A DNA stretch of 64,000 nucleotides from Pseudomonas cannabina (GTDB lineage: Bacteria > Pseudomonadota > Gammaproteobacteria > Pseudomonadales > Pseudomonadaceae). Below are positions 1 to 9,518 of the stretch, in pieces; position 1 is the stretch's first letter, and each line of letters starts with the position of its first letter. Both the position numbers and the translations under genes were made by a program. The DNA lies in assembly GCF_900100365.1 (NCBI RefSeq), contig NZ_FNKU01000001.1, forward strand, positions 2,356,001 through 2,420,000, read 5' to 3'. The notes under the pieces were generated by a model. It worked only from the letters and a program-made list of their open reading frames with translations, did no database searches and was not told where the DNA came from.

Positions 1-1194
1 CAGTGGAAAACCGAATTCTTCACCGACGGCACTCTGAGCAACGGCGTCTTGCGTGGCAACCTGTACCTCAAGGGCGGTGGCGACCCCAAGCTGAACATGG
101 AAAAACTCTGGCTGCTGATGCGTGATCTGCGGGCCAACGGTGTGCAGCAGGTGACGGGCGATCTGGTACTGGATCGCAGCCACTTCGTCCAGCCGCAACT
201 GCCGGTGTTCAACGATGACGGCAACGATGACAACAAGCCGTTTCTGGTCAAGCCCGACGCGCTGATGGTCAACCTCAAGGCCCTGCGTTTCGTGACGCGC
301 AACGATGACGGCCGAATTCTGGTGTCGGTCGAGCCGCCGATTGCCACCATTCGCATCGACAACCAGGTCAAGGCGGTTGCCTCGAAACAATGCACCGGCG
401 ACGTGCGCTACAACCCGGTGACGCAACCGGACGGCAGCGTCAATGTGACCGTGACCGGTCAGTTGGGCAACGGCTGCAACTCGCAGACTTACCTGTCCCT
501 GCTCGATCACCCGACCTACGCAGCAGGCGCAGTTCGCGCCATCTGGCAGGAACTGGGCGGCACCATTCTGGGCAAGGACCGCGTCGGCGTATTGCCTGGC
601 AACGCCAAGCTGCTCGCCAAAGCATTTTCACCCGATCTGGTGGAAGTCATCCGTGACATCAATAAATTCAGTAACAACACCATGGCCCAGCAGCTGTTCC
701 TCAGCCTCGGCGAAGAGTTTCGCAACGAAGCCGACGGTGACGACGGCAAAGCTGCACAACGCGTGATCCGTCAGTGGCTGGCGAAAAAAGGCATCACTGC
801 GCCGCATCTGGTCATGGAAAACGGTTCCGGGCTGTCTCGCGCAGAACGCGTCAGTGCCCGCGAAATGGCGGTCATCCTGCAAGCCGCATGGCGCAGCCCA
901 TATGCCGCCGAATTCATGAGTTCGATGCCGCTGGCCGGGCTCGATGGCACGATGCGTAAACGCCTCAAGCGTACTCCGCTGCTCGGCGAAGCCCACATCA
1001 AGACCGGCACGTTGAACACAGTACGCGCCATCGCCGGCTTCAGCCGCGACAGCAACGGCAATACCTGGGCGGTCGTGGCGATTCTCAACGACCCGCGCCC
1101 TTTCGGTGCCTCGTCGATTCTGGACGAAGTGCTGATCGACCTGTACCGCCAGCCCAAACTGGCCAACACCACGGTTTCGATCCAGCAACAGTAG
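1..1194 (+). CDS. dacB: D-alanyl-D-alanine carboxypeptidase/endopeptidase (PBP4), 3' part
   Basis: The reading frame is open from the first base, so the N-terminus, including the SxxK serine, lies outside the window. What remains is about 397 residues of a class C low-molecular-weight penicillin-binding protein (peptidase S13), which acts in the periplasm cutting D-Ala or peptide cross-links in peptidoglycan. The second active-site motif is seen in KFSNNTMAQQLF (SNN) and the third in HIKTGTLN (KTG). The long insert between the first and second motifs, typical of PBP4, is present (YLKGGGDPKL and the region after it). It ends in QQQ with a TAG stop and is followed by a strong hairpin. Family assignment is secure; whether it is mainly an endopeptidase is taken from the family. 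Confidence 0.93.
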   Translation, partial: QWKTEFFTDGTLSNGVLRGNLYLKGGGDPKLNMEKLWLLMRDLRANGVQQVTGDLVLDRSHFVQPQLPVFNDDGNDDNKPFLVKPDALMVNLKALRFVTRNDDGRILVSVEPPIATIRIDNQVKAVASKQCTGDVRYNPVTQPDGSVNVTVTGQLGNGCNSQTYLSLLDHPTYAAGAVRAIWQELGGTILGKDRVGVLPGNAKLLAKAFSPDLVEVIRDINKFSNNTMAQQLFLSLGEEFRNEADGDDGKAAQRVIRQWLAKKGITAPHLVMENGSGLSRAERVSAREMAVILQAAWRSPYAAEFMSSMPLAGLDGTMRKRLKRTPLLGEAHIKTGTLNTVRAIAGFSRDSNGNTWAVVAILNDPRPFGASSILDEVLIDLYRQPKLANTTVSIQQQ

Positions 1195-1207
1195 AATCGC
1201 AACACCC

Positions 1208-1237
1208 GAACAGGTCCGCCGTGCAGCGGGCCTGTTC
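1208..1237. terminator. hairpin between convergent dacB and diguanylate cyclase genes
   Basis: A 12-bp stem (GAACAGGTCCGC pairing with GCGGGCCTGTTC, one G-U) closes a loop CGTGCA, 14 bases after the dacB stop. There is no clear T-run on either side, so it may need Rho or act only as a 3' stabiliser. Confidence 0.5.
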
Positions 1238-1283
1238 ATGTCGGATCAGCCTGTTTCAAATTCTGCCGGGCTCAGCCATCCAG

Positions 1284-3668
1284 TCAAAGCTGCTCCGGCT
1301 CGACGCGATCACGACCGCCCTGCTTCGCTGCATAGACGCCCGAGTCGGCGCGCAGCAGCATGGCGTCGATGCCCTCGCCCGCACGCCTGCTCGCGATCCC
1401 GAAGCTGGCCGTCACCACATGATCGACGCCTTCGATAACCTGATTGCGCAATGCCTCACGCAGGCTCAAGGCCAGTTGATAAGCCTGTGCGCTTCGCGTG
1501 CCCGGGCACACCACCATGAACTCTTCGCCACCCAGACGACAGAACACGTCGTCGCTGCGCAGTCGCTGGCTGATCTTTTCCGAAATCGACCTGAGCACCT
1601 GGTCGCCTGCAGCATGCCCGAAACGGTCATTGATACGCTTGAAGTGATCGACGTCGAGCATGATGATCGAAAGGTCACCCCCATGCCGGTCGATCCTTTT
1701 CAGCTCGGCCTGCATGCGATCCTGAAAAAAGCGCCGGTTATAGGCGCCGGTCAGTACGTCGGTGACCGACAGCGCTCGCAACTCCTGCTCGACGCGCTTG
1801 AGGTCGGTGATATCGGACACAAACCCGTGCCACAACACGCTGCCATCGGCCAGCCGCTCCGGCGTGGAGGCCGCGCTCAGCCAGCGCAGCCCCTTGCGTG
1901 GCAGCTCGACCCGGTACTCCTCGCTCCAGGCAGTGAGGTGCCTTGCGCTGGCAAGAATCGAGGTCCTGACCCGGGCAAGGTCGGCCGGCTCAATACGGCG
2001 CATCACTGCATCGGCGTCGCCGAGCAGTTGAGCCTCGCCCACCTCGAACAGTTCGCACATGCCCGCACTGGCGTACCTGAAACGCGCACTGCCATCGGTC
2101 GCCAAGTGGTATTGATAGATACCGCCAGGCACCTGAGAACCCAGCTTTTTCAGTAACTGTCCTTGCTCGGCAAGGGCCTGGTTGACGCGCTTGTGCTCGG
2201 TGACGTCGATGCACACGGCCAGATAGCCGGTCCACAGCCCCTGGTCGTCACGCACCGCAGTGACCAGCATATCCACCACCAGCGTGCTGCCGTCACTGCG
2301 TTGCAGCGTCCACTCCTGCGACGGATGCGTTCCATCCTGTACCGCGTCGAGGAACATCAGTTGGGCGGCGCTGATCGGCTGCCCGCGCTCCCGACTCAGG
2401 CTGCTGGCGCGGGCTTCGAGCTCGGCGGACTGATAGAGGTCCATGAGGTGGAACTTGCCCAGGATCTGTTCCTGAGGGTAACCGAGCATCTTCTCCGCGC
2501 CGACGTTGAACATGTTGATCAACCCGTCCAGATCGGTAGCGATGATCGCCACTTCGGTCGCGGCGTCGAGCACGTTGCGCAACTGCCCGTGCGCAGCGCG
2601 CAGTTGCAATTCACGCTGGCGCAGCTCGCGGGTACGTTGCGCAACACGCTGCAAGGCGCGCTGACGCTGGCTGATCAGGGTGTACAGCAAGGCGCTGAGC
2701 ATCAGGCTCAACAGCCCGCCCAGCCACAGGACCCGGCCCGGCATCATGATCTGATTGCTGAGGTTGAAAATCTGCGTCGGGCGAACCTCGATCAGGTAAT
2801 CCCTGTCGCCCAGGCTCAGCAGGCTGCTGGCGTACAGCCTGTTGTGGATGGCAGCCACCGGCGACTGGTAGACCGGCTCGGGTCTGGCCGGCGAACTGAG
2901 GTCCTGCATGGTCACCGCCAGGTTGTCCTGCTCTGCGGTGCCCACATTCATCAATTGCGCCAGGCTGATGACCGCCGTCACATACCCGTTCAGCTGCGCT
3001 GGGGTCCGGCCAGACGAGAACACTGGCGCCACCAGCAAAATACCGTAGGCGTCGGGCGGATCCAGCAAGCGAATGCGCGGCGTGGCGACAATTCGCTTGA
3101 GCAGGCGCGCACGTTCCAGCGCAGAGCGGCGCACCTGCTCCGAAGCAATATCGAACCCCAATGGCGATGGCGTTTTGCTAACGGTTTGCAGGAAGCGCAC
3201 CGGGAAGTACTCATTGCGCACACCGGCAATTTTCAGCGCGCCGCTGTCGGTCATCTCGCGTATGGCGTAATCGGTAATACCGTCCGCATGCGCCTGCTCC
3301 TCGAACGCAGCCCGCTCTTCTCTGGTGACGCGAGGGGTCCAGGCATACGCCTGGGTGCCCAGCAGTAATGGCGCGACGAAGCCGTCGAACTCCGATTGCT
3401 CGACTCGCTGGGAAAAGATGAAAAAGCGGCTCAGGGTGTCCAGCCGGGTAACCTGCCGGTCCAGACGCTCCTGAAGACGGCTGAAGCGCTCTGCTGCAAG
3501 CATGTCGAAACGCTGGTGGACCTGACGCTGATACAGCTCGTTGTCCGCCAGCGCCAGCATGACGGTCAGTGCAATGCCGATCAGAAAAGCCAGAACCGCT
3601 ACCAGCCATGCAGAGCGCTGACCATTGATAAAACTCAGAATTCTGAGTCTGAAACGTTTAGCGGTCAT
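1284..3668 (-). CDS. membrane diguanylate cyclase with CHASE, PAS and GGDEF domains
   Basis: A 794-residue signalling protein predicted to make cyclic di-GMP. Domains in order: a transmembrane helix near residues 19-41, a periplasmic CHASE-type sensor (about 75-290), a second transmembrane helix near 325-345, a short coiled coil rich in Arg/Gln, two PAS domains (the first ends with the PAC-like WTGYLAVCIDVTEHKR), and a C-terminal GGDEF domain (about 630-790). The catalytic motif is RLGGEEF, an active variant, and the inhibitory I-site RSDD stands exactly five residues before it, so product inhibition is expected. No EAL domain is present. It is monocistronic and convergent with dacB. The ligand of the CHASE domain cannot be read from sequence. 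Confidence 0.92.
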   Translation of the reverse strand: MTAKRFRLRILSFINGQRSAWLVAVLAFLIGIALTVMLALADNELYQRQVHQRFDMLAAERFSRLQERLDRQVTRLDTLSRFFIFSQRVEQSEFDGFVAPLLLGTQAYAWTPRVTREERAAFEEQAHADGITDYAIREMTDSGALKIAGVRNEYFPVRFLQTVSKTPSPLGFDIASEQVRRSALERARLLKRIVATPRIRLLDPPDAYGILLVAPVFSSGRTPAQLNGYVTAVISLAQLMNVGTAEQDNLAVTMQDLSSPARPEPVYQSPVAAIHNRLYASSLLSLGDRDYLIEVRPTQIFNLSNQIMMPGRVLWLGGLLSLMLSALLYTLISQRQRALQRVAQRTRELRQRELQLRAAHGQLRNVLDAATEVAIIATDLDGLINMFNVGAEKMLGYPQEQILGKFHLMDLYQSAELEARASSLSRERGQPISAAQLMFLDAVQDGTHPSQEWTLQRSDGSTLVVDMLVTAVRDDQGLWTGYLAVCIDVTEHKRVNQALAEQGQLLKKLGSQVPGGIYQYHLATDGSARFRYASAGMCELFEVGEAQLLGDADAVMRRIEPADLARVRTSILASARHLTAWSEEYRVELPRKGLRWLSAASTPERLADGSVLWHGFVSDITDLKRVEQELRALSVTDVLTGAYNRRFFQDRMQAELKRIDRHGGDLSIIMLDVDHFKRINDRFGHAAGDQVLRSISEKISQRLRSDDVFCRLGGEEFMVVCPGTRSAQAYQLALSLREALRNQVIEGVDHVVTASFGIASRRAGEGIDAMLLRADSGVYAAKQGGRDRVEPEQL

Positions 3669-3813
3669 AGACAGAAACTCATGACGCCAACGAACTGAAG
3701 CGTCAAGCTGGCTATTGATCTTTTATAGCTACTCGCCAGTAGTTTGCCTAGTGGACGATGAACAAACTTGTACAAAGGCACGACAAATCAGTTCACCGCC
3801 CGGTTTTTCCGGA

Positions 3814-6066
3814 TCAAGCGCGCGCCATGATTTTCCAGGCGCGGTGAATCTTGCCGTTGCGGGCAAAGTCCGGGTCGATGGTCTGCGCGGTGATGTCTTC
3901 GACCGCATAGCGCTGGCTGAGGTTTTCATCGAGCACGAACTTGCGGAAGTTGTTGGAGAAATACAACACACCGCCCGGGGCCAGACGCGCCATCGCCAGA
4001 TCGATCAGTTCGACCTGATCACGCTGCACATCGAAAATACCTTCCATGCGCTTGGAGTTGGAGAACGTCGGCGGATCGATGAAGATCAGCTCGTACTCGT
4101 CGCGATTGGCCTGCAGCCAGGCCATCACGTCCCCCTGCTCCAGACGGTTCTTGTCGGAAAAACCGTTGAGCGACAGGTTGCGCCGTGCCCAGTCCAGATA
4201 GGTGCGTGACAGGTCGACGCTGGTGGTGCTGCGTGCACCGCCCTTGGCGGCATGCACACTGGCCGTAGCCGTGTAGGCAAACAGGTTCAGGAAGCGCTTG
4301 CCCGCGGCCTCGCGCTGGATACGCATGCGCATCGGGCGGTGATCGAGAAACAGGCCGGTGTCCAGGTAATCCGTCAGGTTGACCAGCAACTTGACGCCGC
4401 CTTCGCTGACTTCCAGAAACTGCCCCTGCGCACTCTGACGTTCGTACTGTTTGGTGCCGCTCTGGCGCTCGCGACGCTTGATCACCACACGACTCTTGTC
4501 GATGTTCAGCGCCTGCGGAATGGCTGCCAGCGCGTCGAACAGTCGGGCCGAGGCTTTTTCCGGATCGATGGTCTTGGGCGCGGCGTATTCCTGAACGTGC
4601 ACCCAGTCGTGGTACAGGTCGATCGCCAGCGAATACTCGGGCATGTCGGCATCGTAGACGCGGTAGCAGTCGATGCCTTCACGGCGCACCCACTTGCCCA
4701 TCAGCTTGAGGTTCTTTTGCAGGCGGTTGGCAAACATCTGCCCGCCTTCGCTCAGGCGCGCCTGCTCGACCACCACCGGTTCCGGCTTGATCGGGTTGCC
4801 GTTCTTGTTAAGTTTACGCTCCACCACCTCGGCTTCGACCGGGTTCTCACGCTCGACCTGACGCTGCTCGGGGGTCCGGCGCTCGCCGGTGACGAACTGG
4901 TCAGGCGTGACCTTGATCAGCAACAATTTGCACGGCAAGGCGCCGTTCCAGAACGAATACTGTTTGTGGCTGCGAATGCCCATGCGCTTGCCCAGATCAG
5001 GCGCGCCGGTGAACACGGCCGCTTCCCAGTTAAGACACGCCTGACGCAGACGCTCGCCCAGATTCTGGTAGAGGTACAGCAGGCTGGCTTCATCACCCAG
5101 ACGCTCGCCATACGGAGGGTTGCAGATGACTAGACCTTTCTGGTTCTGATCCGGACGCGGCTCGAAGGTCGCGACTTCGCCCTGATAAACCTTGATCCAG
5201 TCGCTCAGGCCAGCGCGCTCGATGTTGTTGCGGCCTGGCTGGATCAGGCGCGGGTCGGCTTCGTAACCGCGAATCCACGAAGGGGTTTTCGCCAGGCCGG
5301 CCTCGGCACGCGCCAGCGCTTCGTCGTGCAGCTTGCGCCACAGCGCCGGCACGTGGCCGAGCCAGGCAGAGAAGCCCCAGCGCTCGCGCTTGATATTGGG
5401 CGCGATGTCGGCGGCGATCAGGCCTGCCTCGACCAGGAATGTGCCGACACCGCACATCGGGTCAGCCAGCGCGCCGCCTTCGGCAGCAATTCGCGGCCAG
5501 CCGGCGCGGATCAGGATCGCCGCTGCCAGGTTTTCCTTGAGTGGCGCTGCGCCCTGCTGCAGGCGATAGCCACGCTGGTGCAGGCTGTGACCGGAAAGGT
5601 CCAGCGACAGAATCGCTTCGCCGCGATCCAGGCGCAGATGGACACGCAGGTCCGGGTTGATCTTGTCCACCGACGGGCGCTCGCCTTCGGGCGTGCGCAA
5701 CTTGTCGACGATCGCGTCCTTGACCTTCAATGCACCAAAGTGGGTGTTGTCGATGCCCGAGCCATGCCCGCTGAATTCCACCGCGATGGTGCCTTCCGGT
5801 TCGAGATGGTCGTGCCACTCGACATCGAGTACGCCGTGGTAAAGGTCTTCGGCGTCCTTCATCGGGAACCGCTTGAGCACCAGCAGCACGCGGTTAGCCA
5901 GACGCGACCACAGGCAAAGCCGATAAGCGGTCTCCATGTCGGCCGAGCCGCGAATGGCCGAGGTGTGCTCGCGGGTTTCTTGCAGGCCAAGCGCGGTGGC
6001 TTCCTCGGCAAGCAGACCTTCAAGGCCTTTGGGGCAAGTGAGGAAAAGTTCGTAGCGATCCGACAT
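3814..6066 (-). CDS. rlmL: 23S rRNA (guanine-N2/N7)-methyltransferase RlmKL
   Basis: A 750-residue fusion enzyme that methylates G2445 (N2) and G2069 (N7) of 23S rRNA. The N-terminal half has a THUMP region and an RlmL methyltransferase with the NPPY motif (VICNPPYGER). The C-terminal half is RlmK, with IFIDPPTFSNSKRM as its catalytic loop. I chose the ATG giving MSDRYELFLTCP because family members begin there; the frame stays open 66 codons further upstream but that stretch is not conserved in character. E. coli RlmL is about 702 residues, so this is slightly long. The stop is close to the 5' end of the convergent-free gap before the diguanylate cyclase. Confidence 0.95.
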   Translation of the reverse strand: MSDRYELFLTCPKGLEGLLAEEATALGLQETREHTSAIRGSADMETAYRLCLWSRLANRVLLVLKRFPMKDAEDLYHGVLDVEWHDHLEPEGTIAVEFSGHGSGIDNTHFGALKVKDAIVDKLRTPEGERPSVDKINPDLRVHLRLDRGEAILSLDLSGHSLHQRGYRLQQGAAPLKENLAAAILIRAGWPRIAAEGGALADPMCGVGTFLVEAGLIAADIAPNIKRERWGFSAWLGHVPALWRKLHDEALARAEAGLAKTPSWIRGYEADPRLIQPGRNNIERAGLSDWIKVYQGEVATFEPRPDQNQKGLVICNPPYGERLGDEASLLYLYQNLGERLRQACLNWEAAVFTGAPDLGKRMGIRSHKQYSFWNGALPCKLLLIKVTPDQFVTGERRTPEQRQVERENPVEAEVVERKLNKNGNPIKPEPVVVEQARLSEGGQMFANRLQKNLKLMGKWVRREGIDCYRVYDADMPEYSLAIDLYHDWVHVQEYAAPKTIDPEKASARLFDALAAIPQALNIDKSRVVIKRRERQSGTKQYERQSAQGQFLEVSEGGVKLLVNLTDYLDTGLFLDHRPMRMRIQREAAGKRFLNLFAYTATASVHAAKGGARSTTSVDLSRTYLDWARRNLSLNGFSDKNRLEQGDVMAWLQANRDEYELIFIDPPTFSNSKRMEGIFDVQRDQVELIDLAMARLAPGGVLYFSNNFRKFVLDENLSQRYAVEDITAQTIDPDFARNGKIHRAWKIMARA

Positions 6067-6654
6067 GTGTATTCCAGGGCCTGAGCCGTCAGCGGCGGGC
6101 AACGCATTGCCCTGCCAGATTTGAACAGGCGTCTTTCGTGGAGAACGCCTGCGTGGCACGTGAGTGCCGGTCCACCGCATGATCCTGTCATGGCATATCA
6201 ATGCGGCAGTGAAGGTGCACATTAAACCAGATATCGAGGTCCGCAATGGCGGCAATAAAGGCACCGCTAAAAAGCCCGCCTCGGAAAGTCACATTTTACA
6301 GAGCGATTGATGACCCTTCGTCGCTTATGCAGGTAAGGCAAACAGCCACTACCTGAGGTTGATAAGCGATCTCAATTCGCCCGCAAAACCGCGTTTCAAC
6401 AGGGCTGAGTAAAAAATCACCTTTGAGACACCCCGCTGCTTATTGCTCGACAGATCATAATGTGACGCGCTTATGACAAAACGATCATTCCCAGCGACCT
6501 GCGGTTTGGTTAGAAATCAACTCAGGCCATCACTGCAACGGTGACGGCATCAAGGCCCGCCACGCCGGCAGCGGGCACCAACGGCAGAAGATTCTGCCCG
6601 ACCTCATCACGGGGTCTCAGGGATATTACAGTCAACAGTCGAGGGCATTACCCT
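6067..6654. other. 588-bp intergenic region between divergent rlmL and rmf
   Basis: No convincing gene. It must hold the promoters of rlmL (leftward) and rmf (rightward). The only clear structure is a 7-bp hairpin CAGGCGT/ACGCCTG with a 12-base loop at 6126-6151, in the rlmL leader. An in-frame extension upstream of rlmL and one upstream of rmf exist but lack conserved protein character. Confidence 0.5.
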
Positions 6655-6870
6655 ATGAGAAGACTTAAGCGTGATCCGTTGGAAAGAGCATTTTTACGCG
6701 GATATCAATACGGCGTTCATGGTAAATCCCGTGAGCTTTGCCCTTTTACTCTACCGTCAGTACGCCAGGCATGGATCAATGGCTGGCGCGAAGGACGCGG
6801 CGACAACTGGGACGGTATGACCGGCACTGCGGGCATCCACAGACTCAACGAACTTCACGCGGTCGGATGA
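6655..6870 (+). CDS. rmf: ribosome modulation factor
   Basis: A 71-residue basic protein starting MRRLKRDPLERAFLRGYQ, with the family's GYxxG, CPF and RQAWINGWREGR segments. RMF binds the 30S subunit near the anti-Shine-Dalgarno and forms inactive 100S ribosome dimers in stationary phase. The ATG at 6655 is preceded by GAGGG eight to twelve bases upstream; the frame is open for 38 more codons but RMF proteins begin at this Met. It is followed by a strong intrinsic terminator, so it is probably monocistronic. Confidence 0.95.
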   Translation: MRRLKRDPLERAFLRGYQYGVHGKSRELCPFTLPSVRQAWINGWREGRGDNWDGMTGTAGIHRLNELHAVG

Positions 6871-6977
6871 GGCGATTCACATCAAAGACTGTCAGGCCCT
6901 TGTCGGGGCCATCAACATGATTGACTGATTCACACCTGCACCATGCACGCCCGACCCGGGCGGCGGGCTAACGCCCA

Positions 6978-7005
6978 GGGGCTCTTTCGCAGAGCCCCTT
7001 TTTTT
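6978..7005 (+). terminator. intrinsic terminator of rmf
   Basis: GGGGCTC stem, loop TTTCGCA, GAGCCCC, then seven T residues. It lies about 110 bases after the rmf stop and just before the convergent pyrD stop. Confidence 0.9.
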
Positions 7006-7014
7006 GCCCTGGAT

Positions 7015-8046
7015 TCAGCCCGCTGTGCGCGGCATGGCCGCAATGGCGTCGACCGACTGGCGAATCAGCGCCGGGCCCTTGTAGATGAAGCCCGAATAAA
7101 TCTGCACCAGACTGGCACCGGCAGCGATTTTCTCGGCCGCATGCCGGCCTTCGGTGATGCCGCCTGCGGCGATGATCGGCATGCGACCGGCCAGTTCGCC
7201 GGCCAGCACCTTGACGATATGCGTGCTTTTTTCCCGAACCGGCGCGCCTGACAAACCACCGGCCTGATCGGCATGCGGCAGGCCATCGACGCCCTGACGG
7301 CTGAGCGTGGTGTTGGTGGCAATCACCGCGTCCATTCCCGACTCGATCAGCGCAGCCGCGACCAGCACGGTTTCTTCATCGGTCATGTCCGGAGCGATCT
7401 TGATCGCGAGCGGCACACGCTTGCCGTGCACTTGCGTGAGTTCCTGCTGGCGCAGGCTCAGGGCTTCGAGCAACTGTTTGAGCGAATCGCCAAACTGCAA
7501 ACTGCGCAAACCCGCTGTGTTGGGTGAGCTGATGTTGATGGTGACGTAGCTGGCGTGCGCGTAAACCTTGTCCAGGCAGATCAGGTAATCATCCACCGCG
7601 CGCTCGACCGGCGTGTCGAAGTTCTTGCCGATATTGATGCCCAGAATGCCACGGTACCTGGCCGCCTGAACCCTCGACACCAGATTGTCGACACCCAGGT
7701 TGTTGAAACCCATGCGGTTGATGATCGCCTCGGCATGCGGCAGGCGAAAGATTCGCGGCTTGGGATTGCCCGGCTGCGGACGCGGCGTCACAGTGCCGAT
7801 CTCGACGAAGCCGAAACCCAGCTGCGCAAAACCGTCGATGGCTGCGCCGTTCTTGTCCAGACCGGCCGCCAGGCCCACCGGGTTCGGAAACTCCAGGCCC
7901 ATGACGCTGACCGGCAGGTTCGCCGGTGACTTGCTCAGCAGGCCGTTGAGCCCCAGCCGCCCGCCTGCGCCGATCAGGTCCAGCGACAGGTCGTGCGAGG
8001 TTTCCGGGGATAGTTTGAACAGTAACTGGCGGGCCAGGTTATACAT
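7015..8046 (-). CDS. pyrD: dihydroorotate dehydrogenase (quinone), class 2
   Basis: A 343-residue FMN enzyme that oxidises dihydroorotate to orotate with quinone as acceptor at the inner membrane (pyrimidine synthesis). The N-terminal helix [19 protein letters not shown] is the membrane-binding extension of class 2 enzymes. Core motifs include [36 protein letters not shown] (catalytic Ser loop) and IAAGGI near the end. I placed the start at MYNLAR; 31 codons upstream are open but are not part of the family. It is divergent from the nasS promoter. Confidence 0.96.
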   Translation of the reverse strand: MYNLARQLLFKLSPETSHDLSLDLIGAGGRLGLNGLLSKSPANLPVSVMGLEFPNPVGLAAGLDKNGAAIDGFAQLGFGFVEIGTVTPRPQPGNPKPRIFRLPHAEAIINRMGFNNLGVDNLVSRVQAARYRGILGINIGKNFDTPVERAVDDYLICLDKVYAHASYVTINISSPNTAGLRSLQFGDSLKQLLEALSLRQQELTQVHGKRVPLAIKIAPDMTDEETVLVAAALIESGMDAVIATNTTLSRQGVDGLPHADQAGGLSGAPVREKSTHIVKVLAGELAGRMPIIAAGGITEGRHAAEKIAAGASLVQIYSGFIYKGPALIRQSVDAIAAMPRTAG

Positions 8047-8146
8047 GGCGGAATGGGCTCGTGAGCAGCTGAATTCAGGGTGGCGATTATAGACGTGTGC
8101 GGGCGGCGCAGGCGAGGTGCGCGATAAACTTCTTGTCATGTGACGC

Positions 8147-8161
8147 TGGCATATGCCTTGC
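8147..8161 (+). promoter_or_regulatory. sigma54 (-24/-12) promoter of nasS-nasT
   Basis: TGGCATATGCCTTGC: GG at 8148-8149 and GC at 8160-8161 are separated by exactly ten bases, as required for RpoN promoters (consensus TGGCAC-N5-TTGC). The start of transcription would be near 8173, just before the leader hairpins. Nitrogen genes of pseudomonads are commonly NtrC/RpoN dependent, which fits. I did not find an unambiguous NtrC site upstream. Confidence 0.7.
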
Positions 8162-8176
8162 TTGAATCAGCGGCAG

Positions 8177-8265
8177 GCACTCGCTGCGACGAAGGAGCAG
8201 TGCATCGACAATGGCGTCGCTTCAGCCCCTTGCATTGGCATCGGGTCGGGCGACGCCTTTTTTTT
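8177..8265 (+). promoter_or_regulatory. ANTAR-type (NasT) antitermination leader of nasS-nasT
   Basis: A putative P2 hairpin CGAC (8206-8209), hexaloop AATGGC (8210-8215; A at 1, G at 4), GTCG (8216-8219). The 3' part of this hairpin is also the 5' arm of a terminator: GGCGTCGC (8213-8220) pairs with GCGACGCC (8250-8257), followed by eight T (8258-8265), 27 bases before the nasS ATG. P2 and terminator cannot form together, which is the known ANTAR mechanism. The P1 candidate is GCACT...AGTGC (8177-8203) with an inner GCT/AGC, but its loop does not fit the A1/G4 hexaloop, so P1 is weak here. Confidence 0.62.
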
Positions 8266-8292
8266 GGATGGGCCTTTTATGAAGTGCGCGGT

Positions 8293-9504
8293 ATGACTGA
8301 AAGAACCAGCAATGCTCTGGACTGGGTAACCGGCAGCGACGCGCCGGAAATGAACAGCCTCGACATCGGCTTCATGGCGTTGACCGACTGCGCCCCGCTG
8401 GTCGTCGCCGCGACACAAGGTTTTGCCCAGCCTTACGGGCTGAGCCTCAACCTCAAGCGCCAGACCTCATGGGCCGGGCTGCGCGACAGGCTGGTCAGCG
8501 GGCAGTTACACGCGGCACACAGCCTGTACGGCCTGATCTACGCCGTAGAACTGGGGATCGGCGGCGGCCCGGCGACTGATATGGCGATCCTGATGGGCCT
8601 CAATCAGAACGGACAGTGCATCAATCTGTCCCGCGAATTGCAGCAAGCGGGGGTGATCACTCCTGAGGCGCTCGACCACCGCGCGCACCAAAACGGCACA
8701 AGGCTGACCTTCGCGCAGACATTTCCGACTGGCAACCACGCCATGTGGCTGTATTACTGGCTCGCTAGCCAGGGTATCCACCCGCTCGACGACGTGAACA
8801 GTGTCGTGGTGCCGCCCACGCAAATGGCGCAACACCTGCGGGCCGGGCGCATCGACGGTTTTTGTGTCGGTGAGCCATGGGGCGCCAGCGCAGTGCAGCA
8901 ACAACTGGGGTTCACGATGGCCACTAGTCAGGCGATCTGGCCGGACCATCCGGGCAAGGTGCTCGGCTGCACGCGCGAATTCGTCGAGCGCAATCCCAAT
9001 ACGGCAAGGGCGCTGATCATGGCAGTGCTGGAAGCCAGCCGCTTCATCGAGCAGAACCCGCACAATCTTTACAGCACGGCGCAATTGCTCAGCAGCGCAG
9101 ATTATCTGGACACTTCGCTGGACTGCATCGAGCCGCGCCTGCTTGGCCATTACAGTGACGGCCTGGGCAATCATTGGCAGGACCCGCACCCCGTCAGGTT
9201 CCACAATCAAGGCCAGGTCAATTACCCATGGCTGTCCGATGGCATGTGGTTCATGACCCAGTTCCGCCGTTGGGGCCTGTTGCGCGAAGACCCGGACTAC
9301 CTGACCGTCGCCAGCCGCGTCCAGCAACTGGCACTGTACCGTCAGGCGGCCACTGCGCTGGGCATCGACGTGCCGGCTGGCAACCTGCGCAGCAGTCAGT
9401 TGATCGACGGCAAAGTGTGGGATGGCAGCGATCCGGCCGGTTATGCACGCAGCTTCAAACTTCACTCGCTGGCCGATTCCGCGCCAGCGGTTGCCAGTCG
9501 TTGA
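8293..9504 (+). CDS. nasS: nitrate/nitrite sensor protein NasS (NrtA-like, cytoplasmic)
   Basis: A 403-residue protein of the NrtA/SsuA nitrate-binding fold without a signal peptide (MTERTSNALDWVTGSDAP), so it works in the cytoplasm. In Azotobacter, Paracoccus and other pseudomonads NasS holds the antiterminator NasT until nitrate or nitrite is bound. Typical segments are LDIGFMALTDCAPLVVA and the GxxHAAHSLYGLIYAVELG region. nasT follows 14 bases after the stop. The ATG at 8293 follows the leader terminator directly; the upstream open frame runs through that terminator and is not coding. Assignment rests on fold signature plus the nasT partner. Confidence 0.9.
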   Translation: MTERTSNALDWVTGSDAPEMNSLDIGFMALTDCAPLVVAATQGFAQPYGLSLNLKRQTSWAGLRDRLVSGQLHAAHSLYGLIYAVELGIGGGPATDMAILMGLNQNGQCINLSRELQQAGVITPEALDHRAHQNGTRLTFAQTFPTGNHAMWLYYWLASQGIHPLDDVNSVVVPPTQMAQHLRAGRIDGFCVGEPWGASAVQQQLGFTMATSQAIWPDHPGKVLGCTREFVERNPNTARALIMAVLEASRFIEQNPHNLYSTAQLLSSADYLDTSLDCIEPRLLGHYSDGLGNHWQDPHPVRFHNQGQVNYPWLSDGMWFMTQFRRWGLLREDPDYLTVASRVQQLALYRQAATALGIDVPAGNLRSSQLIDGKVWDGSDPAGYARSFKLHSLADSAPAVASR

Positions 9505-9518
9505 CGGAGAACGTGAGC

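Noticed and set aside
2163..3368. 401-codon rightward open frame
   Set aside because: Antisense to the diguanylate cyclase gene; no domain, no ribosome site.
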